DNA of 64,000 nt from an uncultured Pelagibacteraceae bacterium. Its GTDB lineage: Bacteria; Pseudomonadota; Alphaproteobacteria; Pelagibacterales; Pelagibacteraceae. Shown piece after piece: positions 9,823 to 19,449 of this stretch. Location: NCBI GenBank assembly GCA_902590845.1, contig CACIYJ010000001.1, forward strand, positions 62,001 to 126,000, given 5' to 3'. The stretch's first letter is position 1. Each line of letters starts with the position of its first letter. The notes under the pieces were generated by a model. That model made no database searches and was not told where the DNA came from. It was given only the letters and a program-made list of their open reading frames with translations. Made by a program: the position numbers and the translations under genes.

Positions 9823-12591
9823 ATGAGTTCAATAAAAAAAACAGATCATTATTATCTTATAGATGGGTCGGGTTATATTTTTCGAGCTTATTATGCTTTA
9901 CCTCCACTATCTAGAAAAAGTGATGGACTTCCTACAGGTGCGGTAAGTGGTTTTTGTTCTATGCTTTTTAAACTACTGGAAGATTCGAGATCAGATGACT
10001 CAATTTATAAACCAACACATTTTGCAGTTATTTTTGACTCAGCTAGAAAGAATTTTAGAAATGATATTTACAGCGAATACAAAGCTAATAGAGCTGAAGC
10101 GCCAGATGATTTAATTCCTCAATTTGAATATATAAGAAAATCAGTAAAGGCATTTAATTTACCATCAATAGAACTGCTTAACTATGAAGCAGATGATCTT
10201 ATAGCTACTTATGCAAAACAAATTACAGATGCTGGAGCAAAAGTTACAGTGATTTCATCGGATAAAGATTTAATGCAGTTAGTATCAGATAAAATTAGAT
10301 TGTACGATCCAATGAAAAGTAAAGTTATTGGTGAGAAAGAAGTTCTGGAAAAATTTGGAGTAAAACCTAATCAAGTTATAGATGTACAATCATTAGCAGG
10401 CGATTCATCAGATAATATTCCTGGCGTGCCGGGTATAGGAGTCAAAACTGCGGCTGAATTAATTAACAAGTATAAAAATTTAGATACTTTATTAAAAAAG
10501 GCTTATGAAATTCCACAAAATAAGAGACGAGAAACATTGTTGGAAAATAAAGATAAAGCATTATTAAGCCGACAGTTAGTTACATTAAAAGAAGATGTGC
10601 CTGTTCAAGATGACCCAAGTAGTTTTATAATTAAAGAAATAAACAGAGATAATCTCTATAGTTTTTTAAGAGAAATGGAGTTTAATAGATTATTGAGCCA
10701 GGTAATAAGTTTTTATGGCGAAGATAGCACAAGTGATTTTAGCTCCAATATTAAAAAAGCTAAAGTTTCTAAAATAGATACTAAGCTTTACAAAAGTATA
10801 CTTAGCGAGAGAGACTTAGACAAATTAATAGATATTTTAAACTCAAAGTCATTTATTTCTATAGATACAGAAACATCATCTTTAAATCCTTTAGAAGCAG
10901 ATTTAGTTGGAATTTCTTTTAGTTACGCTCCTAATGAAGCCTATTACATTCCTCTAGGACATAAAAATATTAAAGGCCTTAATAAAGAATTGGTTTTAAA
11001 AAAAATTAAACCTTTGCTTGAGGATCCAAGTATTAAAAAAGTTGGACAGAATATTAAGTATGATTTTATTATTTTAACAAAAAATGGAATCAAGATTGAT
11101 CCTGTAGATGATACGATGTTGTTATCTTATGTTTTAGATGCTGGAAATAACAGGCATAATATGGATACACTTTCAGAGCTACATCTGGGTCACAAAACCA
11201 TTTCTTATAAAGACGTTGTTGGCACAGGAAAAAAACAATTGAACTTTTCTGATGTAAATTTAGAAGAGGCAACTAAATATGCTGCTGAGGATGCAGATGT
11301 AACGTTGAGACTTTACAGTTTATTATTAGAAAGAGTTGATAATGAAAAATTAAAAAAGATTTATGAAGTATTTGAAAAACCAATGATTAAATTGCTTTCA
11401 AAATTAGAAATAAATGGAGTTAAAGTTGATCAAGCATATTTAGAAAAATTGTCAAAAAAATTTGAAAAAAGATTAAAAAAAATAGAGAAAGAAATTTATG
11501 AAGTTTCAGGAAAAGAGTTTAATATTGGTTCGCCAAAACAACTTGGTGAAATAATTTATAATGATTTAAAAATTGCAAAATTAAAAAAAACTAAAAAAGG
11601 AAGTTTAGCCACAAGTGCAAAAATTTTAGAAGATTTGGCATTAACAGGACATAAATTTCCTAATCTAGTATTAGAATGGAGACAAGTATCAAAATTAAAA
11701 AGTACTTATACAGATGCCTTGCAAGATCATATTAGCAATAAAACAAAAAGAGTTCATACATCATTTCTTTTAGCTGCCACTAATACAGGCCGACTTGCCT
11801 CCAGCGATCCAAATTTACAAAATATTCCAATTAAAACTTTAGATGGCAAAGAAATTAGAAAAGCTTTTATTGCAGAAAAAAATAATATTCTTATTTCTGC
11901 CGATTATGATCAGATAGAAATGAGAATCCTAGCGGACATGGCTGATGTAAAAGAGTTAAAAAAGGCTTTTAAAAGCAATCAAGATATTCACGCTTTAACC
12001 GCCAGCCAAGTTTTTGGATTGCCATTAAATAAAGTTACTGATGATTTTAGAAGAAAAGCAAAAGCAATAAATTTTGGAATTATTTATGGTATTACGCAAT
12101 ATGGTTTAGCTAAACAAATAGCTGTGTCTAATCAAGAGGCACTAGATTTTATAAATTCCTATTTTAGAAAATTTCCTGAGATCAAGGATTATATGAATTC
12201 AACAATTAAAACATGCAGGAAACAGGGCTATGTTACGAATATATTCGGCAGAAGGATTCATCTTCGAGGCATTAATGATAAAAATTTTAGCGTAAGAAGT
12301 TTTCAGGAAAGAGCAGCAATTAATGCTCCTATCCAAGGTTCAGCAGCCGATATAATAAGACTTGCTATGATAAAAATAGATAAGATTCTAGCAGACCAGA
12401 AAAACAAAGCTAAAATGCTTCTTCAGATACATGATGAACTAATATTTGAATGTTTAAAAGAAGATGAGAATCAAATTAAAAAAATGATCAAAGATGCTAT
12501 GACCTCAATTTCTAGTTCAGAACATCATATGTTTTCGATTCCTTTGGAGGTAAGTATTAATTCAGGTAATAACTGGGGTGAAGCTCATTAG
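9823..12591 (+). CDS. polA: DNA polymerase I
   Basis: Full three-domain DNA polymerase I (922 aa) for Okazaki maturation and repair. Residues 1-300 are the 5'-3' flap nuclease (DGSGYIFRAYYAL, YEADDLIATYA, LAGDSSDNIPGVPGIGVKTA). A 3'-5' exonuclease domain follows with Asp348/Glu350 in SIDTETSSL, so proofreading looks intact. The polymerase domain has motif A SADYDQIEMRILADM, the O-helix RRKAKAINFGIIYGI and motif C LQIHDELIFE. It reads divergently from the ABC ATPase gene across a 43-bp space. Confidence 0.97.
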   Translation: MSSIKKTDHYYLIDGSGYIFRAYYALPPLSRKSDGLPTGAVSGFCSMLFKLLEDSRSDDSIYKPTHFAVIFDSARKNFRNDIYSEYKANRAEAPDDLIPQFEYIRKSVKAFNLPSIELLNYEADDLIATYAKQITDAGAKVTVISSDKDLMQLVSDKIRLYDPMKSKVIGEKEVLEKFGVKPNQVIDVQSLAGDSSDNIPGVPGIGVKTAAELINKYKNLDTLLKKAYEIPQNKRRETLLENKDKALLSRQLVTLKEDVPVQDDPSSFIIKEINRDNLYSFLREMEFNRLLSQVISFYGEDSTSDFSSNIKKAKVSKIDTKLYKSILSERDLDKLIDILNSKSFISIDTETSSLNPLEADLVGISFSYAPNEAYYIPLGHKNIKGLNKELVLKKIKPLLEDPSIKKVGQNIKYDFIILTKNGIKIDPVDDTMLLSYVLDAGNNRHNMDTLSELHLGHKTISYKDVVGTGKKQLNFSDVNLEEATKYAAEDADVTLRLYSLLLERVDNEKLKKIYEVFEKPMIKLLSKLEINGVKVDQAYLEKLSKKFEKRLKKIEKEIYEVSGKEFNIGSPKQLGEIIYNDLKIAKLKKTKKGSLATSAKILEDLALTGHKFPNLVLEWRQVSKLKSTYTDALQDHISNKTKRVHTSFLLAATNTGRLASSDPNLQNIPIKTLDGKEIRKAFIAEKNNILISADYDQIEMRILADMADVKELKKAFKSNQDIHALTASQVFGLPLNKVTDDFRRKAKAINFGIIYGITQYGLAKQIAVSNQEALDFINSYFRKFPEIKDYMNSTIKTCRKQGYVTNIFGRRIHLRGINDKNFSVRSFQERAAINAPIQGSAADIIRLAMIKIDKILADQKNKAKMLLQIHDELIFECLKEDENQIKKMIKDAMTSISSSEHHMFSIPLEVSINSGNNWGEAH

Positions 12592-12630
12592 ACGCCTAAA
12601 TTTTGACATTAAGATCTTGAGAATGATTAT

Positions 12631-13329
12631 ATGGCACAAACAATTGCACTGGTAGACGACGATAGAAATATTTTAACTGGCATAAGCATTGCACTTGAGA
12701 GAGAAGGCTTTAAAGTTCAAACTTATATAGACGGTGAGTCAGCATTAATCGGATTGACAAGAAATCCACCCGATTTAGCAGTCTTGGATATTAAAATGCC
12801 AAGAATGGATGGAGAGGAGTTATTAAAAAAATTAAGAAAAAAAATGTCAATTCCTATTATTTTTTTAACTTCAAAAGATGAAGAAGTTGATGAATTATTA
12901 GGCTTAAAATTAGGCGCTGATGATTTTGTAAAAAAATCAGGCGGGTTTTCAACAAAAGTTTTAATTGAAAGAATACGAGTTCAATTAAGAAAGAAAAATA
13001 GTGTAGTTGATGACAACAAAAATATAATAAGCCATGGAAAATTAAAATTAGATCCTTCACAATTAGAATGTGAATGGGACGGGAAACCTTTGCCTGACAA
13101 ACTCACAACTACGGAATTTTTAATTGTTAAAGAATTAGCAAAAAGGCCAGGAGTGATAAAAGAAAGAGCTCATTTAATGGATATCGCTTATAAGGAAAAT
13201 ACCGAAATCGAGGACAGAACTATTGATAGTCACGTTAAAAGAATACGAAAAAAGTTTAAAAAAGTAGATGAAAAGTTTTCTGCAATTGAAACTAGATATG
13301 GAAGTGGGTATAGATGGAATGTTAGTTAA
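12631..13329 (+). CDS. chvI: Response regulator ChvI (OmpR family)
   Basis: OmpR-type response regulator (232 aa): a receiver with LVDDDRNI, phospho-acceptor Asp53 in AVLDIKMPRMDG and the Thr/Lys switch (FLTSK, ADDFVKKSGGF), then a winged-helix DNA-binding domain (TTEFLIVKEL, TIDSHVKRIRKKF, YGSGYRW). The ADDFVKKSGGF and FSAIETRYGSGYRW stretches match ChvI, the regulator of acid and envelope stress in Rhizobiales and relatives. Its TAA overlaps the ATG of the kinase gene by one base, so the pair is translationally coupled. Confidence 0.9.
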   Translation: MAQTIALVDDDRNILTGISIALEREGFKVQTYIDGESALIGLTRNPPDLAVLDIKMPRMDGEELLKKLRKKMSIPIIFLTSKDEEVDELLGLKLGADDFVKKSGGFSTKVLIERIRVQLRKKNSVVDDNKNIISHGKLKLDPSQLECEWDGKPLPDKLTTTEFLIVKELAKRPGVIKERAHLMDIAYKENTEIEDRTIDSHVKRIRKKFKKVDEKFSAIETRYGSGYRWNVS

Positions 13330-14063
13330 TGAGACAAAAAAAATCAGCATCAATACTAAGAAAATTTCTATTATTTAATTTAGGTGTTTTTTCAATATTA
13401 GGACTCCTCACAATGGTTTATCTAAAAGCCATTCAACCCAATCTTGTTAAAAAAAGAGTAACCGATCATTATATTATAATTAACAATACTGTTGATCATC
13501 TACAAAGACTGAATATTAATTTTAATGCTAGAGACATTAAAACTTTTTTATTGTCAACACGGTTTTTATTTCAAAGCCTAGATAGAGTACAATTTTACAG
13601 CATGAATGGGGATCTAATTGGAGATACTAATATTTTAGATTTAGATCAAAATGTTTTTACAAGATCAGATATTATTATAGAAGAAACAATTGATGGACAA
13701 ATAAAAGAAAAAGGTAATTTAAAAAAAATAATTAAAGAGCAAAATAAAAATTTAATTAAAGAAGCAATATTAAATAAATACCAAAATGAACCAATAACAA
13801 TTTCAGAAAATATTCAAAACAATTTTTTTGTTAGCACATTGGCTAGAATCAAACTTAATGATGAAGATGCAGGTTATATTGCTGTATCTGAAGAGGCTAA
13901 TGATATTCTTAATGCAGTTAAAGAAAGAAAAGCTTTTATAATTAGAACAGTATTAGCTGTAGCATTAGTAATTTTAATTTTTTCTCTTTTTTTAAACAAA
14001 TATATTTTAAAGCCAATTGGTTTGCTAGTTAGATTTAGTGAAGCAATTAAAAAAAAAGTCTAA
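13329..14063 (+). CDS. chvG: Sensor histidine kinase ChvG, N-terminal part (frameshifted)
   Basis: N-terminal 244 residues of ChvG, partner of ChvI: a cytoplasmic start, TM1 at about 12-35, a periplasmic sensor region to about 195, TM2 (TVLAVALVILIFSLFLNKY), and the beginning of a HAMP segment (YILKPIGLLVRFSEAI). The frame ends at a TAA directly after nine A (14049-14057). Dropping one A restores a continuous frame into the next ORF, giving a kinase of 507 residues. The break lies in the HAMP linker, so this fragment alone has the sensor but no kinase core. Confidence 0.85.
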   Translation: MRQKKSASILRKFLLFNLGVFSILGLLTMVYLKAIQPNLVKKRVTDHYIIINNTVDHLQRLNINFNARDIKTFLLSTRFLFQSLDRVQFYSMNGDLIGDTNILDLDQNVFTRSDIIIEETIDGQIKEKGNLKKIIKEQNKNLIKEAILNKYQNEPITISENIQNNFFVSTLARIKLNDEDAGYIAVSEEANDILNAVKERKAFIIRTVLAVALVILIFSLFLNKYILKPIGLLVRFSEAIKKKV

Positions 14064-14853
14064 CAAAAATATTGATATAAAAAACTTTTTTGTTAGAGAA
14101 GATGAGATTGGAAAATTAACCAAATCTATTGACGAGATGACAAAGGAACTTCAGAAAAGAACTACTAGAGCAGAAACTTTTTCTAATGACCTTGCGCATG
14201 AAATTAGAAATCCATTGGCTTCTTTAAAAAGTGCTTCAGAATTATTAGATAAAACTACTGAAAAAATGGAAAGTGAAAAATTATTAAAAATTATTAATCA
14301 CGATGCTGAAAGAATTGAAAGATTAATAACTGATTATTCCCAAATGTTAAAAGATGAAGCTTCGTGGTCTAGAGAACAAATGAGCAAGGTTAATTTGATT
14401 GAAATTATTACTAATGTCACAGATGATTTTAGACAAGATTTAAAAAATCAAAATAAAAAAATTAATATAAGTATTAAAAAGAAAATAGTTTCTAAAAACG
14501 GTCATTATATTTTGGGTATTGAAAATAGATTAGAACAAGTAATAGCTAATTTATTAGACAACTCTATTTCATTTAGTGATGATAACAAGAAAATAGAAAT
14601 TGAAGTTGAGGAAACTTCAAATAATTTAGTAATATTAATTAAAGATGAAGGACCAGGATTTTCTGAGACCTCTCCTCAAAAAATATTTAAAAGATTTTAT
14701 AGTAATAGACCTAAAAGCTTTGGAAAACACTCCGGTTTAGGACTTAACATCGTTAAAAATATTGTAGAATTACATGAAGGAACAATATCAGCTTCAAATA
14801 GACTGAATAAAGGAGGTGCTCAGGTTGAAGTATTGCTGCCAAAATTTTCTTAG
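14038..14853 (+). CDS. chvG: Sensor histidine kinase ChvG, C-terminal kinase part (frameshifted)
   Basis: Kinase half of ChvG in the frame one base on from the preceding ORF. It contains the rest of HAMP, the H-box LAHEIRNPLASLKSASELL with the phospho-acceptor histidine, the N box (NLLDNSISFSDD), G1 (KDEGPGFSE) and G2 (SGLGLNIVKNIVELHEG). The ORF opens at a GTG (14038) upstream of the A9 run, but that start has no visible Shine-Dalgarno and lies within the other frame, so it is probably not used. Every catalytic motif is intact, which argues for a recent mutation, a sequencing slip or functional slippage rather than an old pseudogene. Confidence 0.83.
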   Translation: MKQLKKKSNKNIDIKNFFVREDEIGKLTKSIDEMTKELQKRTTRAETFSNDLAHEIRNPLASLKSASELLDKTTEKMESEKLLKIINHDAERIERLITDYSQMLKDEASWSREQMSKVNLIEIITNVTDDFRQDLKNQNKKINISIKKKIVSKNGHYILGIENRLEQVIANLLDNSISFSDDNKKIEIEVEETSNNLVILIKDEGPGFSETSPQKIFKRFYSNRPKSFGKHSGLGLNIVKNIVELHEGTISASNRLNKGGAQVEVLLPKFS

Positions 14854-14901
14854 CAATCTTTCTTGATAACTTTCATTTATGTTGTTAAATAACTCTAAAA
14901 T

Positions 14902-16191
14902 ATGTCTCAAGATTTTAAAGTAAAAGATATTAACCAAGCTGAATTTGGTAGAAAAGAAATTTCTCTAGCAGAAACAGAAATGCCAGGATTAATGGCGTTA
15001 AGAAAAGAATACAAAAGTAAAAAACCTTTAAAGGGAGCGCGTATTCTTGGATGTCTCCATATGACAATTCAAACAGCTGTTTTAATCGAAACATTAGTAG
15101 AGCTAGGCGCAGAAGTTAGATGGTCCTCTTGTAATATTTTTTCGACACAAGACCATGCGGCAGCAGCAATTGCTAAAGCTGGTATCCCTGTATTTGCTTG
15201 GAAAGGTGAAACAGAAGAAGAGTATTGGTGGTGTGTTAAAAAAACTATAGAAGGAAAGAAAGATTGGAAACCAAACATGATTTTAGATGATGGTGGAGAT
15301 CTTACAGCTTTAATGCACAAGGATTACAAAGATATGTTAAAAAATATTAAGGGTGTTTCAGAAGAAACAACAACAGGTGTTCTAGCTTTGAAAAAAATGG
15401 AAGCAAAGAAAGAACTTTTAATACCTGCAATTAATGTCAATGACTCAGTCACAAAATCTAAATTTGATAATTTATATGGTTGCAGAGAAAGTTTAGTAGA
15501 CGGAATAAAAAGGGCAACTGATGTTATGATGTCTGGGAAAGTGGCTATTGTTGCAGGATTTGGCGATGTTGGAAAAGGAAGCGCAGCATCATTAAGACAA
15601 GCCGGCGCTAGAGTTATGGTAACAGAAACAGATCCAATTTGTGCACTACAAGCGGCAATGGAAGGATATGAAGTTGTATTAATGAATGATGCCATTAAAG
15701 ACGCGGACATCGTAGTAACTGCCACGGGAAACAAAGATATTGTAACAGCGGATCATATGAGAAATATGAAAGACAGAGCAATATTATGTAATATTGGTCA
15801 CTTTGATAATGAAATTCAAGTTGAAGCCTTAAAAAATTATAAATGGGACGAAATTAAACCTCAAGTTCACGAAATACAATTGCCAAGCAAAAAAAGAATT
15901 ATTTTATTAGCCGAAGGAAGATTAGTAAATCTAGGTTGTGCAACTGGGCACCCCAGTTTTGTAATGAGCGCTTCTTTTACTAATCAGGTGATTGCACAAA
16001 TCGAGCTATGGAATAATTCAGATAAATATGAAAAGAAAGTTTATGTTTTACCAAAACATTTAGACGAAAAAGTAGCCATGTTACATTTGGAAAAAGTTGG
16101 AGCAAAATTGACTAAAATGTCAAAAGAACAAGCAGACTACATTAGCGTTAAACCATCAGGGCCATTTAAACCAGATACTTATCGCTACTAG
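14902..16191 (+). CDS. ahcY: Adenosylhomocysteinase (SAH hydrolase)
   Basis: Cytosolic NAD-dependent enzyme (429 aa) splitting S-adenosylhomocysteine to adenosine and homocysteine, completing the methyl cycle. Visible are [41 protein letters not shown], the NAD-binding [19 protein letters not shown] and the C-terminal [13 protein letters not shown]. It starts 48 bp after chvG. In Rhizobiales the interval between chvG and ahcY holds hprK and PTS genes, which are absent here. No SAH riboswitch-like structure was seen in the 48-bp gap. Confidence 0.97.
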   Translation: MSQDFKVKDINQAEFGRKEISLAETEMPGLMALRKEYKSKKPLKGARILGCLHMTIQTAVLIETLVELGAEVRWSSCNIFSTQDHAAAAIAKAGIPVFAWKGETEEEYWWCVKKTIEGKKDWKPNMILDDGGDLTALMHKDYKDMLKNIKGVSEETTTGVLALKKMEAKKELLIPAINVNDSVTKSKFDNLYGCRESLVDGIKRATDVMMSGKVAIVAGFGDVGKGSAASLRQAGARVMVTETDPICALQAAMEGYEVVLMNDAIKDADIVVTATGNKDIVTADHMRNMKDRAILCNIGHFDNEIQVEALKNYKWDEIKPQVHEIQLPSKKRIILLAEGRLVNLGCATGHPSFVMSASFTNQVIAQIELWNNSDKYEKKVYVLPKHLDEKVAMLHLEKVGAKLTKMSKEQADYISVKPSGPFKPDTYRY

Positions 16192-16202
16192 ATTAGTAGC
16201 TA

Positions 16203-16658
16203 ATGATTATTAAATCCTTAGATCACCTTAGATTAATTTCAAATAAAATTGCAGACAATATATCTGAAAAAGATTGCATTTTTTTAATTGGTGAAATTGG
16301 TGTTGGCAAAACAACTTTTACAAGAAATTTTATTAATTATTTACAAAAACGAGAAGGTGTTAAGGAAACAGAAGTTTTAAGTCCTACATTTAACTTATTA
16401 TATGAATATGATATTAAAAATTTGAAGGTAATGCATTATGATCTTTATAGAATTAAAAACAAGAAGGAGCTAGATCAGCTTGGTATTTTTAAAGAAGATA
16501 TAGACACAATAAAAATAATTGAATGGCCAGAATTAGTTGAGACAAATTTAGCAAATAGATTAGAGTTTCATTTAAGTTATTCCAACAAAGAGAACGAAAG
16601 AGAATTAAGCCTTGTAGGACACGGAAAATGGAAAGATATTAATCAAAATGAATTATAA
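16203..16658 (+). CDS. tsaE: tRNA threonylcarbamoyladenosine biosynthesis ATPase TsaE
   Basis: Small P-loop ATPase (151 aa) needed with TsaB/TsaD/TsaC for t6A formation on ANN-decoding tRNAs. The P-loop GEIGVGKTTF starts at residue 30, followed by LSPTFNLLYEYD and MHYDLYRIKNKKELDQLGI, all typical of the family. It starts 11 bp after ahcY and overlaps the next gene by 11 bp; the order tsaE-amgK-murU is common in Alphaproteobacteria. Confidence 0.92.
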   Translation: MIIKSLDHLRLISNKIADNISEKDCIFLIGEIGVGKTTFTRNFINYLQKREGVKETEVLSPTFNLLYEYDIKNLKVMHYDLYRIKNKKELDQLGIFKEDIDTIKIIEWPELVETNLANRLEFHLSYSNKENERELSLVGHGKWKDINQNEL

Positions 16659-17616
16659 ATTAAAAAAGATTTCTGGTGACGCATCTTTTAGGGAATTTTA
16701 TAGAGTAAAAAAGAACAATAAAACTTCAATAATAGTCTTTGCAAGAAAAGAACAATATAAAAATTTAATTGTCTATTCCGTTGTAAATAAAATTTTAAAT
16801 AGTCATAATATTTTATCACCTAAGCTTATAAAAAATTATTATAAAGATAATATGATAGAAATTACAGATCTAGGTGATAAATCTTTCTATGATTATATTA
16901 AAAATAAAAGAAATAAGCTTAAAGATTACAAAAAATTAATCGAATTAATTATTAAATTACAAAAAATTAAACTTAAGAATATTTATCATTTTGGGAAAAA
17001 GAAAATTAAATTTAGCAAGTATTCCATTAATAATTTACATAAAGAGTCAGATTTATTTTTTGATTGGTACTTAAAATTTCTGTTTAAAAACAAAAATCTT
17101 GGTAAAATTAAAAAAATATTAAGGAAAGAGCTTAATAATATTTATAAAAAAATTTATTTTAAAAATAATTGTTTTACACATAGAGATTTTCATGCATTAA
17201 ATATTATGATGACCAAAAAAAGATTAAGTCTTATTGATAGCCAAGACGCAATAATTGGAAATCCCTTATATGATGTTGCTTCATTAATTGATGATGTGAG
17301 GATTAAAATACCAAAAAATTTACAAGATAATTTACTCAAATATTATTTTTCAAAATCAAAATTTAAAAAAAAAGATCAAACTTATTTAAAAAATGATTTT
17401 GATATTTTATCAGTTCAAAGAAACCTTAAAATATTAGGAATTTTTGTGCGTCTTTATAAAAGAGATAATAAACCAAATTATCTAAAATATTTACCTTACA
17501 CTTGGCAATTGATCGACAGAAGAATGAAGAACCCTATTTTTAATAGATTGAACATATTGATGAAGAAACATCTGCCATTAAAAAAATTAAAAAAGACAAA
17601 AAAATATGAAAATTAA
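16648..17616 (+). CDS. amgK: Aminoglycoside-phosphotransferase-fold sugar kinase, AmgK type
   Basis: APH-family kinase (322 aa). AmgK proteins phosphorylate N-acetylmuramate or N-acetylglucosamine at C1 in the peptidoglycan recycling route that bypasses de novo UDP-MurNAc synthesis. The catalytic loop is HRDFHALNIM and the metal-binding segment LIDSQDAIIGNPLYDVASLI. It begins within tsaE and overlaps the following MurU-type gene by 11 bp, and this pairing is the main argument for the specific function. It is unusually rich in lysine and isoleucine, in keeping with AT bias. Confidence 0.82.
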   Translation: MNYKLKKISGDASFREFYRVKKNNKTSIIVFARKEQYKNLIVYSVVNKILNSHNILSPKLIKNYYKDNMIEITDLGDKSFYDYIKNKRNKLKDYKKLIELIIKLQKIKLKNIYHFGKKKIKFSKYSINNLHKESDLFFDWYLKFLFKNKNLGKIKKILRKELNNIYKKIYFKNNCFTHRDFHALNIMMTKKRLSLIDSQDAIIGNPLYDVASLIDDVRIKIPKNLQDNLLKYYFSKSKFKKKDQTYLKNDFDILSVQRNLKILGIFVRLYKRDNKPNYLKYLPYTWQLIDRRMKNPIFNRLNILMKKHLPLKKLKKTKKYEN

Positions 17617-18301
17617 ACACGGCATGATTCTAGCTGCTGGATTGGGAAAAAGAATGAATCCTATTACTTTAACAACTCCCAAGCCATTAATTAAAATAGG
17701 TAATAAAAATTTGTTAGAGAAAGCTATAGAGTTGCTAATCGATCATGGTGTAGAAGAAATAGCTATCAATGTTCATCATTTAGCTGATCAAATAAAAGAT
17801 TTTATTAATCAAAAAAAATATAAAGTAAAAATTATCATTTCTGATGAGCAGAATTCATTACTTGATACTGGAGGAGGAGTGTTTCAAGCTACTAGATCTT
17901 TTAAAGAACCTTTTGTAGTCATTAATCCTGATACCCTATGGAACAAAAGTTATTCTAATGAATTAAGAGTTTTAGAAGATCTTTATTTTAAACAAAAAAA
18001 ATCCTGCCTATTATTAGTTAACAAAAATTTAAGTTTTGATAGTTCATTCAAAGGAGATTTTAATCTTAATGCAAATATAGTCAGCAGAGATGATAGCAAT
18101 GAATTCATTTTCACTGGACTACAAATTTTAGATCAAAGTGTTTTTAATTCTATAAAGGATAAAATATTTTCTATGAATAAGACATGGGATAATTTAATCA
18201 AAAATAAAAGTTTACTTGGTATTCAAAGTAAGCAAAAATTTTATCATTTAAATACTAAAGAAATGTACGATAAAATATCGAATTTAAAAATTACTGATTA
18301 A
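17606..18301 (+). CDS. murU: Nucleotidyltransferase, MurU type (N-acetylmuramate-1-phosphate uridylyltransferase)
   Basis: Sugar-phosphate nucleotidyltransferase (231 aa) with the canonical N-terminus MILAAGLGKRMNPITLTTPKPL and a LLDTGGGV motif. In the recycling pathway described in Pseudomonas putida, MurU makes UDP-MurNAc from MurNAc-1-P supplied by AmgK. The 11-bp overlap with the kinase gene supports that pairing. The 3' end overlaps convergent gpmA by 11 bp. A related NDP-sugar pyrophosphorylase is the alternative. Confidence 0.83.
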   Translation: MKIKHGMILAAGLGKRMNPITLTTPKPLIKIGNKNLLEKAIELLIDHGVEEIAINVHHLADQIKDFINQKKYKVKIIISDEQNSLLDTGGGVFQATRSFKEPFVVINPDTLWNKSYSNELRVLEDLYFKQKKSCLLLVNKNLSFDSSFKGDFNLNANIVSRDDSNEFIFTGLQILDQSVFNSIKDKIFSMNKTWDNLIKNKSLLGIQSKQKFYHLNTKEMYDKISNLKITD

Positions 18302-19010
18302 AGATAATAGTTTTAGCTCTAGCTTCATCCAAATAATAATATTTTTGAATTTTGAGATTATCATCAAATTCAATTATTAAAGGATTGCCTGTTGGAATTT
18401 CTAATTCATTTATTTTTTGATCAGAAATTTTAAATAGATATTTGCATAGCGCTCTTAGTGAATTGCCATGAGCTGATATTAAAACGTTTTTATTTTCTTT
18501 AATATGTTTTTGAATTTCTTTTTCATAATAAGGAATTACTCGTTCATAGGTATCTTTTAAGGACTCCGTAAAAGGTATCATCCCCACGGGTATACTTGGG
18601 TTTAAAGGACTAAATAAAGAATGATTTTTGTCGTTCTCAGCCATTGGTGGCGGGGGTATATCCCAAGATCTTCTATATTTTTTAAACTGCTCTTCACCAA
18701 TTTTCTTTTTGGTTTCTTCTTTATTTAAACCCGTTAAAGATCCGTAATGTCTCTCATTCAATTCCCAAGAAGTATTAAATTTAAGTTCCAAACCATTTTC
18801 CTGAAGTATGGCAGTAAGAGTTTTGATGGCTCTTTTTAAAAAAGATGTGTAGGAAACATCTATATTAATATTTAGATTTTTAATTAATTGGCCAGATTTC
18901 TGAGCTTCTAAAATTCCTTTTTCAGATAAATCAACATCTACCCATCCAGTAAATCTGTTTTCTGCGTTCCATACACTTTGACCGTGTCTTACTAGGATTA
19001 ATTTGCTCAT
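18291..19010 (-). CDS. gpmA: 2,3-bisphosphoglycerate-dependent phosphoglycerate mutase
   Basis: Glycolytic/gluconeogenic mutase interconverting 3- and 2-phosphoglycerate (239 aa, the usual dPGM length). The phospho-histidine is in LVRHGQSVWN (His9), with RFTGWVDVDLSEKG, YTSFLKRAIKT, WELNERHYGSLTGLNK and the second catalytic histidine in ISAHGNSLRAL. The start is the first ATG; the overlap with the 5' extension of the divergent VanZ-like ORF is why that gene is given a later start. Confidence 0.95.
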   Translation of the reverse strand: MSKLILVRHGQSVWNAENRFTGWVDVDLSEKGILEAQKSGQLIKNLNINIDVSYTSFLKRAIKTLTAILQENGLELKFNTSWELNERHYGSLTGLNKEETKKKIGEEQFKKYRRSWDIPPPPMAENDKNHSLFSPLNPSIPVGMIPFTESLKDTYERVIPYYEKEIQKHIKENKNVLISAHGNSLRALCKYLFKISDQKINELEIPTGNPLIIEFDDNLKIQKYYYLDEARAKTIIFNQ

Positions 19011-19050
19011 AATAGATAAATATCAGATATTATGTAATATTAAACTTATA

Positions 19051-19449
19051 ATGAAAAATAATGTCTTAAAGTTGATTAAATATCTTTACTATTTCTCTTT
19101 AATAGCATTGTTCATTCTATATTTATTTCCGGGCAGTCTAATTGGATATCTGTTCTACGGAGATTTTGGAAAACAACCAGATCTTATTCCAAATCCCATC
19201 GGAACGTCTATTAATCATGCATTAGCTTTTTTATATTTATCAATACTTGGTTTAATTAGCTACATGAGAGATAAAAGTTTTAATCAAACTAGTATTTTTT
19301 TAATATCTTTATCAATAATTTTAGAATTATCTCATTATTTTATACCAAATAGATCTTTTGAATTTCTAGATCTTTTTGGGAATATACTTGGAACTTTATT
19401 AGCAATTGTTATAGTTATATTTTATAAAAATTATAAAAAAATTTCATGA
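19051..19449 (+). CDS. VanZ-like small membrane protein
   Basis: Membrane protein of 132 residues with four predicted helices. It resembles the VanZ-like family through the spaced polar residues NHALAFLYLSILG, ILELSHYFIPNR and DLFGNILGTLLAI. The function of the family in Gram-negative bacteria is unknown. The frame is open from 19003, but the first 16 codons would overlap gpmA and encode a non-hydrophobic leader, so the ATG at 19051 is preferred. Its end overlaps the next gene by 4 bp. Confidence 0.75.
   Translation: MKNNVLKLIKYLYYFSLIALFILYLFPGSLIGYLFYGDFGKQPDLIPNPIGTSINHALAFLYLSILGLISYMRDKSFNQTSIFLISLSIILELSHYFIPNRSFEFLDLFGNILGTLLAIVIVIFYKNYKKIS

Noticed and set aside
12603-12631. TTGACA plus downstream ATTATA before chvI as a promoter
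   Set aside because: The 17-bp spacing puts the -10 on the start codon, which would place transcription start inside the gene; too uncertain to report.
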